The notes beneath the pieces were generated by a model. That model worked only from the letters and a program-made list of their open reading frames with translations, was not told where the DNA came from and made no database searches. From NCBI GenBank assembly GCA_004194705.1, contig SADC01000024.1, positions 186,001-250,000 on the forward strand: a stretch of 64,000 nt of DNA. Reading direction: 5' to 3'. The stretch is from Ditylenchus dipsaci. Taxonomy: Eukaryota > Nematoda > Chromadorea > Rhabditida > Anguinidae. The translations under genes were made by a program, and so were the position numbers. Positions 23,173 to 35,700 of the stretch are shown here, piece by piece; position 1 is the stretch's first letter; every line of letters begins with the position of its first letter.

Positions 23173-23419
23173 TACCGTATTTACTGTATTAAGTCCCCAT
23201 GGGAGTTATTTTTCAACCTCTGAAAAATCGAAAAATTTTGAGGTCGATTTGAGATTTTTGGGTGCTCAACCAAAATCTGAAAAGTTTAATCAGGTTAACT
23301 CGCGGCAACTAAGAAAACGCAAAAAACAGATTTCCGAAATGTTCGCTCTAGGCTGAGATATAAGGTCCGTAGGGTGGGGACTTATTAGAGGGTGGGGAGT
23401 TAATACAGTAAATACGGTA
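23173..23419. mobile_element. TACCGTATTT-type MITE
   Basis: It starts taccgtatttactgtatta and ends taatacagtaaatacggta. The interior gtcgatttgagatttttggg matches the family. The second copy is 54881-55144, which carries an extra internal repeat of attagagggtggg. Confidence 0.7.
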
Positions 23420-24178
23420 AATGCAAGTAATAAAGCTTGAGATTCTAAATTCAACTTTTTGATACAATATTTGGGTGGCTGGATTGGAAGGTAAGTTGAT
23501 TTAACACTGCTCGTCCTGCAACCTTCCAAACAGTGGCCAACAATCAGTGCCTGTAAATAGAGGGTAAATAGGGCAGTAAACGGGTGGTGTTAATAAAAAG
23601 GGGGTAAGATTAAGCTGAAACTAACTTTTGGCAAGTCGATCACTGTCTCTGAGCACCTGAAACATTGAAATTTAAATTTTTCTCTCTCGAATTTCAGCGA
23701 ACTTAAAGGTTTTCGGTTGTACCTGAGAAGCTGATAACAAAATTTATGTCTGTGAAAAATCAACAGATGGACAAAAGGCAAAAATTAGAAAGTCATAGAA
23801 ATGGGAGACCAAGGTGTAATTTTGTAATGGCTTTTTATGTAGAACCAGGTTTTTCGGATACGAAAAAAATTTTAAAACTATGTTCTGCCCCTTATTTTAT
23901 ATACTAGTCTGGCAGGTTATCAACTGGCAAATTTTAACTTAGTTAAAAATTACAGAAGTAAATACTTATACTCAAAAATCAGACTTTCGAAAACTCACAT
24001 AATGAGTGCGCAACATAGACTTGGTTGTGGTCACTTGGGCCATGCTGCTCATGCTTTTGGGTGGAGCAGCGCTAAAAGGGATACAGGCTCATTGACATCA
24101 GCACTGCTGCCATCGAACAAGCCCTGCGCATCCCCAACCAGCAAAAACCTGGGCTTACTGCTGCTATTGTCTACGCTG
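23420..24178. other. Intergenic stretch, no supported gene
   Basis: Short open frames here are not supported. The plus-strand frame starting at 24002 overlaps the 3' end of the minus-strand complement-like gene and is taken as its shadow. Confidence 0.4.
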
Positions 24179-24261
24179 CTAGTCATAGAAATGCACTGCA
24201 GGTTGCAGTTGCGCAACCAAATAGTCATCTGGTCTTAAAAAAGCAAAAAAAAAATATTGAC

Positions 24262-27200
24262 CAAATGATGATATTTGAAATTGCCAACCAGGCGCATCGA
24301 CCACATCTCCATACCAATCAAGTATTTTGATGTCAAAAACACTATACGCGGCTTCTTCCTGCTTAGCAGATCTTGAGTCAGTAATCCGGAATATTATTGC
24401 TGTAAATTTGGTTGATTAAAGTAACTGAAGTTTTTGATTCTAATTTGTGTAGCTCAAAATGTGTTCGAGTGGATATGTAAATTGGCCCTGCACTTAGATC
24501 TTAAAATTACCGATGTCAAAAATATTTTTTGTGAATGGCGGCGTTTAAAAAACTACCAAATAGCCCCTTAACTTTTTCAACTTAAGTGAAAAGTACCCAA
24601 ATATATGTCCCAGACTCAGAAAAAGTGGGTAACTAATTGTCAGTCACAACTTCCGTACGCTAGCCTACGCCCGAGCCTAAGGGCTAAGCCTAAATTTGTT
24701 GTTTTAAAGGGTAGTTACAGCGATTTCTAAATGGGCGGATTCTGGGGGGGGGGTTGGGCGTTGGTGATATTCGTTAGTAGCGCCAAAAATTCTAAGGGGT
24801 GAGTGTTCCATCAAAAACTGGATCCGTGCACATGCCTGGGTTAGCGTGCTCTATGTAGTAACCATATTTTCTAAGTTCGGCTACTCGTTGAAGTCTTTTT
24901 TTAAAATGACTTGATTCTAATGGATGAAGACAATGATCTCAAACAAAACAGGCTACTGTCCCAGTGAAGTGTTCATCTCTCGTCTGTATTCCAGACACTC
25001 TAAAATTATCGCAGAGATCACATACCAAATCTCGTTGGCTGACGCAGTTCATCACATAAAGAGTTGAAGGAAAGAGTGGAGCAGTTTGTACATCGGAGAC
25101 TAAATTTGAAGGAAAATTCAAGGACGCCCTAAATATCAAAAGACCTACCTAGAGCATGTCATTTCAGCACAAATGCAGGCTCCATTTGGCAGACATACTG
25201 TCTCGACCAAGTCAGCAGAAATAGTCTGCAGATTACTAGCTACAGACATGCCATTGCCTTGCTTAGCCCCTTCTCCATTTTCGTCATCTAGACGATATGC
25301 TTCAGGACCTGAGGACACAAAAGTCCTCGCCAATCCCTGTCTGCCAACATGTCTCATTTGACGGCGATGCCTGGATGTTGTGCTACATTAAGTGCCACAA
25401 TATCATCATCATCCTGGCTATTGTCATCCATGTTGCTGATTGCTCCAAAAGAGAGGCTCGAGGGTAGCACTATCAGTCTACCCATAACAGCTGAAAAATC
25501 GGGAATCGTGTGAAGCTCATAATTAATATTAGAGTTTGGACCGGGTATTCATTGAGTTTGGATAATCAGAAAAGGCTTCATTTTCAATGAAGAGGTTTGA
25601 CTCGTTTCATTTTTGCAAAAAGTACAAAACAGAAATTTGTCAAATAAAATTTTTAAGCGCATCTTTAAAATTCGGGTTCTTTTTCCATAAACCGGATTTG
25701 AAGTAAGACGTGTTTACGGTCGTATCGAAGGTATTCAAGAAGCCGAAAAAATAACTACAAAAATGAATTGATTTGCAGCAAAATGTTTTCACCAATCACA
25801 AACCTTCCAACTCCGATTTCAGGAACAGGTTGGAGTTAGAGCTAATATGAGGGGTGTTTACGATAAAAAAATCCAACTTCAACTTGCACTTTGTTTCAAA
25901 CGTATTTGAGTTCATCCTGGCCTAACATGAACCTAACAACATGGGAAACCAAGACAAAAATGCTGGGTCGGCTTTAATAAGCGATTTTCTGCTTTGGTCC
26001 CCTTGTTATTCTTTGAAAAAATTGTCTGATTTATGTGATTGCTCAATAAGAAGTCTGAGTTAATAATATTTTTTCGTAACACTGTGATCGAGTTGTTTTA
26101 CGTCCCAAGTTCTCAAAAAATTACTTACAATGGCAAATAGCACTAATGGCTATTGGAGCCAAGTTTTCGGGAGAGTAGTTGGTAGGTGGCTCAATAACTG
26201 TGACTGCATAGGTCACTGCTCCTTCCTTTTCTATCTGTACAAAAAAAGTAAATTAAAATTAAAATTCAAGCAAAACATTAGCTTACATCTCTGAGCAAAA
26301 AGTGAACAGCGGTTGAGCTGACTTTCGGCGGTTCCAATTTGGCTGAACCACTCTGAACAATTAAAAAAGATACAAAATGGGATTGTTCTTCAGCTGTATT
26401 GCTTACCAATAGCTCGACATTAGTGGCCTGGGTAGAAAAACCAGTGAAAAGGCCATGCTGGATTTCCAGGTGTTTGATCATCGAGGAGTGCAGTCTGAAA
26501 AACGTGATAAATTATTCAGAGTTTTTTAGTTATTTAGGGAGGTAGACTTTTTAAAATAAAAAAATCAGAAAAGTGAAACTTTTAAAAGAAAACGAGGACT
26601 CACACAATAGTAACAGTTTGCAAGATGTGAGATAAATTTCCAGGATTCCTTGACTGACTTAAGCGGATAGTGACTGGATAGATGTCTGTGGGGTCTCTTT
26701 TGGAACGTCTCCTCCTCTCTGTAATCACTCTCACACCTAGTAGCAGACGACCATCCCCTTTGCTAGACAAGTAAACAGATGTGGTAGTCGGGGCATCTAC
26801 AATGCAATGTTCAATTAAAAAACAAGTCATTTATCAGCCTCTGAACAAATTGGCATTTTTTACAAGTCGCATTTTTTAACTGTCTTAACTTTTGATTTAA
26901 AAAATTTTGATAATTTCCAACTCGAAAACAGATCAACTCATTATTATTAGCAAGCAATTGCAAGATATTTTCCAAACCCAAGCTTACACTGAGTGAAAAA
27001 GGCAGCTCCTTGGCATCGAACTGGCGAACACTGGACAAATTAGCGGATGAGATGTTTCCAGTTATGCCAGCATGTAGACCTCTAGGCATTTGGGTAAGAT
27101 GATAGCTGTACAGCGATCTGGCTCCAAAGTAGGTGTCCTAAAAACAAAATGTATAAAAATTTAATTCAATTCCAAATCCTACTATAGCATTTTCAAATTC

Positions 27201-27517
27201 TCGGTTAGCTGTTTGTTGTTCCACCAACCAGTTGGTCAGGTCATCAAAGTTGAATTCTGTGCGCCAGATTCTGTAGACAGAAGTGTTTGAAGTGTAGGCT
27301 GAATTTTCCGAAATAGAAGATTGGAATACAATAAACTAGAAAGGTTTTATTACCTAGCAAGGCGAGAGAATTGGCCAGCACATTACCGCTCTTAAGTTGG
27401 TCAATTAATAGAATTATTTTGATTTTTTATCGAAGATGCAAACCCTCAAAAGACTGGTGTCTAGTCTGTTCACCGCTTTTCGATTGGATTCAACACTCCA
27501 GTAAGGCAAGCGATCTA
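24262..27517 (-). pseudogene. Complement C3/C5-like gene, 5'-truncated unit 1 copy
   Basis: This is the C-terminal half of an alpha-2-macroglobulin-family protein with a complement-type C345C (netrin) tail. Exons 5' to 3': 27444-27517, 27354-27390, 27183-27298, about 26990-27137, 26604-26796, 26407-26494, 26287-26352, 26129-26234, 25149-25490, 25026-25128, about 24799-24894 and 24262-24399. Domains: end of the TED helical domain (LPYWSVESNRKAVNRLDTSL, LTNWLVEQQ), CUB-like strands (SVYLSSKGDGRLLLGVRVIT), MG8/receptor-type domain (MIKHLEIQHGLFTGFSTQ to NLAPIAISAI), a charged linker (MDDNSQDDD), then CICAEMTC and an NTR-like segment (AIIFRITDSRSAKQEE). No upstream TED exons exist in unit 1, because the duplication edge cuts the preceding intron. 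The linker exon lacks one G near 25370 relative to unit 2, a frameshift. Phases around the last three exons are not fully resolved. Confidence 0.75.
24540..24783. repeat. C/G-run-capped TIR element inside the complement-like gene
   Basis: It lies between two exons near the 3' end. It contains acttccgtacgctagccta and cctaagggctaagcc, as at 7455-7690, and ends with a G-run then gatattcgttagtagcgcc. The second copy is at about 56270-56515 with a longer G-run. Confidence 0.55.
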
Positions 27518-27803
27518 CTGCAAAGTAGTCAGATTAGGAGAAGGTTTCAGTGTTTAAAATAAAAAAAATTAGAGAAAAAAAGATATATAAATCTTTTCCG
27601 ACTAGTTTTCGAACACAAATAAAATCAAAATTACACCAAAACAATTTTAAATCTTATTGTGACCCACTTTTGAAGACTGCTCTCAGTCAAGTTACTATTT
27701 TATTCATACCGTATTACCTCTAATAAACGCCCCAGCTCTAACAAAGACCCCCCCCTAAATTTTGACTAAGATTTCAGAGTTAACACTATTTTCGATTGAC
27801 AAT

Positions 27804-29436
27804 CAGGGTTTCCGATTTTTGTGTGACAGTGACACTGACGTCACTATAGTCAGTGTGACACTGACAGTGACAGTGACAATGACAGTGACACTTTGATGTC
27901 AGTGTCAGTGTCACTGTCAGTGTCAGTGTCATTTTAAAAATGCGCTTTTTTCAAAATGACAGTGACACTGACAGTGACAGTGACACTGACACTTCAATGT
28001 CACTGTCATTGTCACTGTCACACTGACTTCAGTGACGTCAATTGACATCTCTGGTATTTCCTTTTTCAAATACCTTTTGTTTATAGATACTAAGATGGAG
28101 AACTCGCAATCGGATGCCAACTCTCTCGACAGTCCAGTACGGCAAAAAAGAAGAAGCTCGACATAGATGGGCAAAATTTCACTCACTAATGGACTCAAAA
28201 AAGCAAGATGCAATGTCTGTCAAGAGGTTAGTGCTCTTTAAGTTATTTTCTGTGAATATTTTTTTCGTAAAGGAGATGACCAATTCAACGACAGTTCTTC
28301 GGCGACATCTGGATTCGAAACACAAAGACATCACATCACTGCCAACTCAGACCTTGAGCAAGGCTACAGTTACAAGGTATTTCTCTGTCAAAATTTTCTT
28401 GACGTAAGTCTTATACATGTCTAGCATATATTTAAGATTAGCTCAACTTGACTCAGCATTTGGGAGCCTTACAATATTCGCTTGAAGAGACTGCGGTTTT
28501 TTTTATCTGAGTGACTTCTGTAAGAAAACGGTATTTTAGGGTGAGAGATCGTTGAGAGTTCTGTCTTCGATCAAAGAAAGATTTGCATGTGTGCTGTCAA
28601 AGGACAGGACTTGCTTCGATCAACTCTTCACAATTGCTACTGCTCTTGATCCATCGATTTCTAATGCTTTGAATATTCTGAACTCAGGATGGCCGCTGAA
28701 TGGATAAATCAAATGGTGTTTTAGTTGCGTTTGTTGTTCTCTTTAGCACAGTTTTTTAGCTCCCTAGCTGCTCAGAAGTCACGAATCAAGAAAACCGGCC
28801 AAATGATTCAAATGCTACACTTGATGTCCTTATCGGCAACATGAAGCAGAGGCAGCAAGAAACGTCTAGAAGGCCCACAAGTCACTCAAAGTCGTGGATT
28901 ATGAGAGCTCTGCAAAATGTTCGGGTAGCAGAAGTTGATGCTGTTTCCTACTGGTCAACTAGAATGAACACGGTTTGCTCAAATAACATACAATATATAG
29001 GTTAATCAAGGTTATTTTTCTAGGAATTTCATACTCTTGCAGCGTTCGCATTAGAAGTCTTGAGTGTTCCCGCGACGAGTGCGCCCATAGAACAAATTTT
29101 TTCACTGGCCGGCCTTTCAACAAAGGAGTCAAAAATCGAACTGAGTTTGAGCTGTTGAATGCAAAATTGACTGTTTCTTGCAATATGTTTCTTTATGAGG
29201 AGTAGCGCATCTTCTATTTTTGTCCACGTTTGATTCCCCTTTCCGTAAATAAAGTTTCGGAAAGATAGAAGAATATTGTTAGTACGTGATTAAAACAGTC
29301 GCCATGACGTCAAAAATGTCACAGTGACGTCAGTGTGACAGTGACACATGGGTGAAAGTGACACTGACAGTGACAGTGACACTGACAGTGACATCGAAGT
29401 GTCAGTGTCACTGTCACTTGTGAACTGTGAAACCTG
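27804..29436 (+). mobile_element. hAT transposon, 1633 bp, decayed, present only in unit 1
   Basis: It begins cagggtttccgatttttgtg and ends gtgaactgtgaaacctg. Reverse-complementing the right end gives CAGGTTTC followed by the same gtgacagtgacactgac block as the left, so the ends are inverted repeats with CAGG tips. Subterminal arrays of alternating gtgacact/agtgtcac-type units occupy about 27826-28025 and 29325-29418. Internally it encodes remnants of a BED finger and a hAT dimerisation domain. The right flank does not carry a simple 8-bp target duplication (see 29430-29484). Confidence 0.85.
28100..29205 (+). pseudogene. hAT transposase remnant (BED finger and hATC domain)
   Basis: A hAT transposase binds the element ends through a BED zinc finger and catalyses cut-and-paste transfer. 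Remains in order: a Trp/Phe pair (RHRWAKFH) in one frame; then, after a frame slip in an A-run near 28198, KARCNVCQE with the CxxC pair; a 46-bp GT-AG intron (28227-28272); then TNSTTVLRRHLDSKHKD with the His pair. After about 600 bp of decayed sequence the dimerisation domain reads FHTLAAFALEVLSVPATSAP then IEQIFSLAGLSTK (29025-29128). After one further frame slip come VKNRTEFELLNAKLTVSCN and a stop at 29205. It has at least two frameshifts and lacks clear catalytic blocks, so it is inactive. Confidence 0.8.
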
Positions 29437-29484
29437 TGAAAATATTGAAATTGTCAATGACAATTTCAATATTTTCACAGGTTT
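29430..29484. repeat. Perfect palindrome from an inverted copy of target flank
   Basis: Two 27-bp arms (29430-29456 and 29458-29484) around a single base. The right arm is the ordinary MITE flank; the left arm is its inverted copy, placed between the hAT right end and the target and overlapping the last bases of the element (aaacctg). Unit 2 has only the single forward copy (near 59535). Confidence 0.85.
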
Positions 29485-30181
29485 GAAAAATAAACGCCCG
29501 GGGCGCCTATTAGAGGAAATACGGTGGCAAATTTTGCCTACTAAAAACTGAGAGGTAAGTTGCCGGGGAATAGGGTCAAAAGCATAAATTGAAGCAAAAC
29601 CAGTTTGAAAATGTCGGTCACCCACTACAATAGTGTGTACCTTTACTAACCTTTTAAAAGTGCCTAATTCCATGTTTTAACATCGTTTTCTCAACCTTTT
29701 TTTACAGACCACACCCAGCTAACAACGAAGGACCTTTACTGTGATCTGAGAATATGAGGAATTTTTTTGCTCGGATTTTTGTAAAGCGTGCTCAAGTCTC
29801 TTGTGAATCTGGCTCTCCAGCTCTAAATGGCTACAAAAAGTAGAGGAATGACCTATGAAAACTATGAGAAATTGTGAATAGAAGTGTTTTTTAGATTTTT
29901 AGAGTTCTAGTTGTACTACTTTTTATGATCTTCATAGCTGCGGATCGAGATTTACAAAAGACTTGGGTACGCTCTACAAGAATATGTAAAAAGCAATTTT
30001 TCATTGGTGTTTCATATGATACAGTCAGGATCCCTCCTTTTTATTTTTCCAACCAATTGTACCTTCATCTCTCCATCTACAATTCGAATAGAAACTTGTC
30101 TGGTGGCTCTATATCAGAACTCGGTGTCTATTACTCTGTCAGACTCGGTTATGCTTAAGCAAGAGTAGGCCAGCGCTATTG

Positions 30182-30185
30182 ACTC
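30182..30185. other. Tandem duplication junction with 4-bp filler
   Basis: The left side matches the unit 2 right edge up to ccagcgctattg; the right side matches the unit 1 left edge from aaaattatgc. Between them are four bases (actc) found at neither parental edge. This looks like end joining with filler. In an assembly artefact it would instead be a contig join. Confidence 0.75.
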
Positions 30186-32390
30186 AAAATTATGCTTTAA
30201 CTACTGTATTTCTTCTAATAAGCGGCAGTCTGTTTTAAACGGGCACCCTTGACTTTGAAGGCGTATATATCAGCATAGAGTAAATATTTTGCAAAGCTGT
30301 TTGTTGCATTTTTTAACTCCCACGAGCTCTACCGAACCCACTTTTCAGATTTTAGTTGAGCGCCCGAAAATATCGAGATCGAATTCAAAATTTTCCGATT
30401 TTGGGTGATTGAAAAATAAACGTGCACAATTGCTTATTAGAAGAAATACGGTACTCCACCTTGTTGAGTGAGATTCATTCTTTTACGAACCGGCATCCCT
30501 GTGGATCAGTCTGTTCGGTTCGGTAAGCTTTATTTAATTTTTTTTGTCAGTAAGCCAAATCAGGCTTCTTCAAAGTGCTGCTTTAGAGGAGTGCCAGTTT
30601 ATCGGGGTGCCAGCTTATAGATAGTTGACTGTATGGCTTTTGTTCAGTTAAACTTCCTTTTTGTATTTTCAACAAAAAAAGTTGCTATTTTTGTTAATAT
30701 CTTTCTAAAGTTTAATAGTTAAACTGAAATCAGATATAACCGAATCCACTGTCATGTATTTTGCACAAATTTATCAAAAAGGTGTTTCCTTTGTTTTTAG
30801 CTCTGTTTCAGCTCTCTCCTCATCTCAGCTCAAATGAACTGGTTAATTTCTTTAGAATAAATAAAAATAATAAACCAGAGAACAACCAAGAAAAGAGATG
30901 TTTGAGAGATACCCACATCTGGTGGCTTGCCAACTTCCTAGTTTTTTTTTCGCGCAAAAGCATAAATTAAGCACAAAACTGAGAAGGTTTTCAAACTAGT
31001 TGTTTTTGAGCTCACATGTTTTTTTGGAATATTAATTAAATGTGACAAAGGATGTGCTTAAAAATCTCTAAAAAGAACAGCGCACGAATGCTTAAACGCC
31101 AAATTAAACACAAATGCTTCAACCGTGTTGTTCTTTGATCATCTGTTTATGTGATAGGCAGACAACCTATAAAATGTATCTTTATTTTTAGCAGCGTGGT
31201 TTTATATCAACTTGGCGGTGGAAAATAAATAAACTGCTTTTGCTAGGAACTTCGGTTATGCTGACAAAAAAGTAACAAGCGCACAATTAACTATAAATAG
31301 AAAGAATTTTAGGTACTACTATTAATTATCTTACTTCTGTTTTATTGGTTGAAGTAAGCTTGGGCTTAATTATTCAGCCTTTATCGCAAACCAAATGGTT
31401 TTAAATGTAAGTTTTTTACAAAATACTACGTCTAAACTTGTTTTATTCTTCAGTTAACTATGAATTAGTTTTTGCTTTAAATATATATGGGGATAAGAAT
31501 TTTCGACCCTAGTAGCGAATAAACCCCCCCCCCCTCCGCCCAACGATTTTTACCCTTTTTACTTAAGTAAAAAGTACCCAAATTTATGTCCAACACCCCG
31601 AAAATGTGCGCAAACTCTTTATTAGTCACAACTTCCGTACGCTGGCCTACCCCCAAACCTAAGGCCAAGCCTAAACTTGTTGTTTGCAAGGGTAGTTACA
31701 GCAATTTGGGGGGGGGGGTATTCTATACTAGCGCCTTATATTCTAATTACAGTGCAATATGGAAAATAAAATTTTGACCCTATTTTTTGACCCTATTATA
31801 TATTTGACCCTAGTATAGAATACTTACCCTCCAAAAAAATTTTCCTTCTAAAACTTAGGTAAAGACTACCCAAATATATGTCCCAGACCCCGGAAAATGT
31901 GCGTAAACTGTTTATTAGTCACAACTTCCGTACGCTGGCCTACCCCAAGCCTAAGGGCTAAGCCTAAACTTGTTGTTTGCAAGGGTAGTTACAGCAATTT
32001 TAAAAGGTCGGATTGTTGGGAGGGGGTATTCGCTTTCTAAAATATTTTGAACGACCATAACTTTCGAATTTACCACCTTTCACCAAGAAACAACGACATT
32101 TTCAACAAAAAATTCGAATAAATAATCGATTAAACAATTGAAAACTTTGTTTTAATGAGTTTCTCCCTAAGGGTTAATGAGTTCTCCCTAGTTTTTTCCC
32201 TAATTGGTCGCATTCTATTAGAGAAGTTCTGATAAAGAGTGCTGTTCTATTAAAGAGATTATGGTAAACTGTTCCCAGCCCCACCCCTTAAGCACAACTC
32301 AAGAACACAATAACAGAAACAGAGAAAGATGTGCACCGAAAATCACTAAACATAAAGATTAGCTCAACTTTAAAATTTTAAATTTTTTAG

Positions 32391-32661
32391 AAGTTGTTAT
32401 TAACTGTGACAATTATCGCTTTGCTTTTCATAAGTTGTTCATGGAGCAAAGTGCTCAGGCTCAGACGACAAGCCGATTTTTCGGCTAGTGGCACTATACT
32501 TCAACCCTGGGGTGGAAGCCTGCCGAGGGCGGATGATGGCGGAACTCGCTACTACTCTGGTTTTCCTAATTCAGGTATCCAAATTTGGTTAAAATTATTG
32601 CTAATACTATTTTTTAGTACAATATGGTCCATCTTATTATGGCAATGGTTTTTATGGTTAG
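32391..32661 (+). CDS. Secreted YG-rich peptide precursor A, unit 2
   Basis: Exons 32391-32574 and 32618-32661 are separated by a 43-bp GT-AG intron. The protein is identical to the unit 1 copy at 8346-8616: hydrophobic leader, LRLRRQADFSASGTIL, and a C-terminal QYGPSYYGNGFYG. The initiating exon is again not visible. The 3' end faces the minus-strand paralogue whose last exon starts 135 bp away, so the two genes converge. Confidence 0.6.
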
Positions 32662-32795
32662 TAAAAGAATTTATTTTTGAGTGATTTCATCATGATGTAC
32701 ATAAACTGTAAATAATTGTTAAAGCATCGTTTATTCGAATTTGTATATTTAAATTAATAAACGTTTGTAATTTCAAAGCAGTTGAATTTTTGTTT

Positions 32796-35700
32796 TTAAT
32801 ATCCGTAGTAGCCGTAATAGCCTCTTCCTGCAAAAGTATAAATTTTAAAATAAAATAGAACTCTATATTTTTTAGAATTTTTAAAAATCTGACTCTCAGT
32901 CTTCAAGACTTAAAATCTGATGTTTTAAAAGATTTGTATGATTTTTAAAATTTTGAGCTTGACAGTATAAGCTACAAAGGTACCAGCTTTTGCTTTAAAA
33001 AAAACTCTTACTCGTTTTTCAATATTAAAAAAAAATAGGTCAGCTTGGAATCGAGCTGTGCTACAGACTTTGGTAATCAAGTACCGAAAACGTGCTGGAA
33101 TAACTAATATACCGTATTTTCTCTAATAACGGCCACGGACGATTGAATCCAACGACCGATTAAATCCAAGGGACAATTGAATCCAATCGCCTAAAATGGA
33201 ATAATTGAATCCAACTGCCTAAAATGGGACAGTTGAATCCATATGCCTAAAAGGGGACGATTGAATCCAAGTGCCTAATAAATCTTTGCAATTCACCCCC
33301 TTGCATTTGGGCCCCCGCATTTAGGTCTTAATTCAAGAAAATTTTGGCGCTACTGGAGTATAACCGCCCCCCCCCTGCCCGAAATGGAATTTTTTTAAGT
33401 GTTTCCAACACCCTATATCGACCCAAAATCACCTCAGGAGTTCAAAAAAGATATTTTTTTAAGTTCGGTCAATAAAAAGTTGAGTTTTTCAACCATCTAC
33501 AAGTGCCTTTTTGACCATTTTCAAAGGGATTTAGGGCTGTATTAGGGTAGAAATAGACCGAAAATGGGCCAATTTAGTGTAAAAAGGAAGATGTTGAACA
33601 TAGTTTTGTTGACTAGAGAAAAAACTCTGGTATGCATACATTTTTATGCATTTAGAGTCACTTTCGAGTGATTTGCGTCTAAGGTATGTGGGTGTGCGCA
33701 TCTCAACCCCAAGCAACCAAGCCCCTGAAGGGGCGCAGGGGGCTTGGTTGGTTAGAGATGCGCGCACTCACTTACCTTAGACATAATTCCGAGCAAGACT
33801 CTTGAACAAAAAATGCATTTAGAGGCTCTTTTTGCCCAGCTCCAGTGACCAAAACATGCCAAAGCAGGCTAATGGTCGGAATTTAAAAATGCCCAAAACT
33901 CAATTTTTTATACTCCGGTAGTGTATACTCCGGTAGGGTCAAAATTTTTATATCCTTGGCAAACCCTCGCTAAATTCTTTTTATCCTCGGTGAATTCATC
34001 CTACGGTAAATATTTCCTGCAATAAATACATCCTCAGGTATTTTCATCCTCGAGATTACAGGCTAGAATCCTGCTGGTTGCATACTTTTTTCTTGACTAC
34101 TTATAAAAGTAAACTGTTTTTGAAGGATTAGTAAACTTTAGGCTGAGCACGAAAACAACTTGTATCCAGCCTTAAAGGGTATGAAAGGGTAGGGAAACCG
34201 CTTGTATCCACCCTGAAAGGGCATACTTCTATAAAAATCTGAAAATAATAAAACCATAGTCTCCTAGTTAAAAACATGCGCTAAAGATGGTTCGACAATT
34301 ACGAAAAAAGATTTTATTAACGAAAAAGCCAGTACCTAGTAAGGAGTACTCGAATTTCCTGCATGTTGCTATAACCATTAAAGGGGGGGGGAAGCCATTT
34401 AGGTTTGAAAAAGTGGCTTCCGTGGCGCGGTGCGTAAGTGCTCGCGTTTTTTGGCCCAAAATGGTGTTTTTTTGGTGTTGCAGGTTCAAACCCACGTAGT
34501 GATACACTATTTTTTTTTGGCTTCTTTGGCAGTTTAGAGGTAATTAGACTTTTTTGACGCCAGATTCGGGATCAGCGACCCAAATTACCCCTAAACTAGC
34601 CAAACAAGCCAAAAAAAACAGTGTGTCACTACGTGGGATTGAACCTGCAACACCAAAAAAAACACCATTTTGTGCCAAAAAACGCGAGCACTTACGCACT
34701 GCGCCATGAAAGCCACTTTTTTAAACCTAAATGGCTTTCCAAACCCTCCCCCTTAAGGAAATACGTAGCTATTAGGTAGCTATCCTAAACAACTAGGTAA
34801 CACTAAGTACCCCTCTTATATAGCCCTATCTCAGTGCGATCGCTTGACTTATGGACACCATTATTTAACCTTTTGGATGCCTTGGATACCAGAGTTTCTT
34901 AGTGCGGAAGGCGACTTGGATTCAATTGTCCCATTTTAGGCAGTTGGATTCAATTGTCCCCTTTTAGGCAGTTGGATTCAATTTTCCCATTTCAGGCAGT
35001 TGGATTCAATTGTCCCTTGGATTCAATCGGTCGTTGGATTCAATTGTCACGTACCGCTCTAATAGCTCTTTCCGCTCCTTCTATTTTTCGATCACCCAAA
35101 ATCAGGAAAATTTTAGGTCGATTACAAGATTTTTGGGTAGTCATCCAAAATCCGAAAAGCGGAATCAGTAGAACTCGTGGGAGTTAAGAAAATACAATTA
35201 ATAGCTTTGCAAAATAGTGACTCTGCTTCGAAATACAGACCTCAAAGTTGAAGGGCTTCTATTAGAGAAAATACGGTAATACTACTTTGCAGCTATTAAT
35301 CGATTACGGCTTTGGCTAGTGGCTTTCTATTTCGAAAAAGTTCAATGTTCAAAATCGGAGCTGCAGCCAACCTTGCAAGTTCTGTTAACTTCAGCTGAGA
35401 TCACCCCTAGTTATATTTGAAAAGTTACAAAAATATATATTGTCAAGACTAGTAACTAAATAGCTATTTTTAGAAACTAGTTTTTATAAAACGAAATCTT
35501 AATCTTTGGTTGCTTAACGATCAAACATCTCCAGCAAAGGATACATCCTTTTTACAACACACATTCTATCCAAAGATCACAATATATATTAAAATATATT
35601 TACCATAATAATTGTTGTTGTAGTTATTGTTGTTGTTATAGCCATAATAACCATTTCCGTACCCATTCGAATAATAACTATTATAATAGTTACTGTTTCT

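Larger units (their letters stand above)
27707..29525. mobile_element. TACCGTATTT-type MITE interrupted by a hAT element
   Basis: The left part (taccgtattacctctaata) ends at 27803 and the right part resumes at 29458, ending attagaggaaatacggt. Unit 2 holds the same MITE uninterrupted and only 161 bp long at 59439-59599. Confidence 0.8.
6090..30181 (+). repeat. Tandem duplication unit 1 (about 24.1 kb)
   Basis: This segment is nearly identical in order and orientation to 30186-60257. Its left flank (gatattttgg) is not repeated at 30180, and its right edge stops in ccagcgctattg. Contents in order: YG peptide genes, unknown exons, putative secreted-protein gene, troponin I, 3' half of the complement-like gene. 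Relative to unit 2 it lacks the 8.2 kb of 37496-45702 and carries extra hAT-type insertions at 21847 and 27804. Most other differences are single-base homopolymer indels plus scattered substitutions. Confidence 0.9.

Noticed and set aside
24002..24238. 78-codon plus-strand frame, identical in unit 2 (55730-55966)
   Set aside because: It overlaps the 3' region of the minus-strand complement-like gene, where a minus-strand frame (FLRPDDYLVAQLQPAVHFYD) may continue the NTR domain; taken as a shadow.
27826..28030. Repeats resembling a CRISPR array (regular gtgacact units)
   Set aside because: No spacers; the units are contiguous, alternate in strand and sit just inside hAT ends.
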